From positions 1 to 64,000 of the forward strand of contig JAQGHR010000132.1 of NCBI GenBank assembly GCA_028291545.1: a stretch of 64,000 nucleotides of DNA, written 5' to 3'. This DNA comes from Planctomycetota bacterium. Lineage in GTDB: Bacteria > Planctomycetota > Planctomycetia > Isosphaerales > Isosphaeraceae. The notes under the pieces were generated by a model. The model did no database searches. It worked only from the letters and a program-made list of their open reading frames with translations, and was not told the origin of the DNA. Below, one piece after another: positions 63,412 to 64,000 of the stretch (positions are counted from its first letter, which is position 1; the number at the start of each line of letters is the position of its first letter). The translations under genes and the position numbers were made by a program.

Positions 63412-64000
63412 TTACTCGGTCCCGAGTTGCTCCACGTCGGCAATGCCGATGTGGTTGATGGCATATTGTCCCTTGCCAACGCGGCCAAGCCGATCGGTCT
63501 TCACGAGTTCGCGCAAAGGTTGGTCAAAGTCGGCTGCACTGGTCGACCACCTAACCTTAGGGTGCAGAAAACACGTATAAATATGATGCATGGTAATTGA
63601 TTCCACCTTACGATGGAGCTTATACCACGCAGCCGCGATCAAGTATCGGTCCCGAGTGCTCTTGGGTTTCTTGCTGGCGGCAAAGTCGGGGAATGACATG
63701 TCGGACTCTAGGTCCACATCAGTAATCACCTTTACCTTCGGATAACTCCGAGGTCCAGAGGATGCCTTCACCCTCGGTTGCGGGGCGTTTTCCAAATCCT
63801 CACCGTTCGAGACAATCGCGCCCTCGTCGCCCTCCACGACACCGCTCGCGGCGGGGTCGATTCCGCTGCTACCAACTCCCAGCGGAGGTAATGCATGGTT
63901 CGCGATGCGGGGGGGCGCGGGGGGGGTGGGCCGGAGCGCGGCAGTGATTGCCTGGGCCAGAGCCCCCATATTGCCCTCGCTCAACTCCCCCTCGAACAGC
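63412..64000 (-). CDS. Winged-helix-like partner of the HEPN protein, 5' end outside window
   Basis: The frame remains open to the window edge, so the N-terminus is missing; an internal TTG at 63984 would give 190 residues. The visible part starts with helix LFEGELSEGNMGALAQAITA, then a Pro-rich linker, and ends with an ~85-residue domain (STRDRYLIAAAWYKLHRKVE; ITMHHIYTCFLHPKVRWSTS; DFDQPLRELVKTDRLGRVGK; GQYAINHIGIADVEQLGTE) that reads as a winged helix. Such domains bind DNA or other proteins. It is the first gene of the two-gene unit and may be the antitoxin, regulator or sensor. Composition is lower in GC than the chromosome average here. Confidence 0.65.
   Translation of the reverse strand, partial: LFEGELSEGNMGALAQAITAALRPTPPAPPRIANHALPPLGVGSSGIDPAASGVVEGDEGAIVSNGEDLENAPQPRVKASSGPRSYPKVKVITDVDLESDMSFPDFAASKKPKSTRDRYLIAAAWYKLHRKVESITMHHIYTCFLHPKVRWSTSAADFDQPLRELVKTDRLGRVGKGQYAINHIGIADVEQLGTE

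Overview
The window looks like chromosomal DNA of a planctomycete, most likely an Isosphaeraceae/Gemmataceae-type lineage. The evidence is high GC, three DUF1559 proteins (two with a canonical prepilin N-terminus and a C-terminal H-x9-DG motif), a DUF1501 Tat-exported protein, a TIGR03067 lipocalin-like protein, LEPRxLL-type N-termini on three exported proteins, PEP-CTERM proteins, and frequent GTG/TTG starts. The genus is inferred; no rRNA or tRNA gene was seen.

Layout. 1-8 kb: a GNAT protein, a Rieske ferredoxin, an MMPL/RND transporter, a Xer recombinase, and an operon of a MerR-HTH/B12-domain regulator followed by a sigma-70 factor. 8-15.6 kb: a multi-hairpin foldback element, pyrE, an SGNH hydrolase, a VCBS/FG-GAP protein, a Cys-rich Csp1-like copper-storage protein, a variant DisA-type nucleotide-binding protein, and a small gene next to an integron attC-like site. 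16-26.5 kb: a subtilase, DUF2721, the dnaG-rpoD operon with a recognisable promoter and terminator, a CT398-type coiled-coil zinc protein, a Gly/Met-repeat protein, and threonine synthase. 26.5-34 kb is accessory-like: a degenerate repeat array, a Phd/VapC toxin-antitoxin pair, an orphan RHH antitoxin, a di-haem peroxidase, a frameshifted gene pair, a cyanophycinase-like protease, an NHL-repeat remnant and a small zinc-ribbon protein. 34-42 kb: ahcY, two paralogous PEP-CTERM genes sharing promoter and leader, trxA-trpF, a Ca2+/H+ exchanger, trmL and a double ACT protein. 42-50 kb: two tandem paralogous exported proteins (one fused to a DUF1559 region), TIGR03067 and two divergent DUF1559 pseudopilins. 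50-62 kb: an operon of a membrane protein, a CpsD-like P-loop protein and an ExeA-like ATPase, then a putative transglutaminase-like protein, a Cys-Pro repeat peptide, a canonical CarH-type B12 regulator, a matrixin, a large surface protein and DUF1501. 62.3-64 kb: an attC-like site followed by a lower-GC two-gene unit, an HEPN-domain protein (Rx4H) and a winged-helix-like partner cut by the window edge.

The most notable signals are the HEPN/winged-helix pair beside an attC-like site; the shared promoter and 5' leader of the two PEP-CTERM genes; two cobalamin-type regulators, one co-transcribed with its own sigma factor; several families of dispersed palindromes, including foldback elements with heptanucleotide-repeat arms placed at gene ends; and a DisA-like protein whose RHR catalytic motif is altered. 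All functional assignments come from reading motifs by eye, without database searches.
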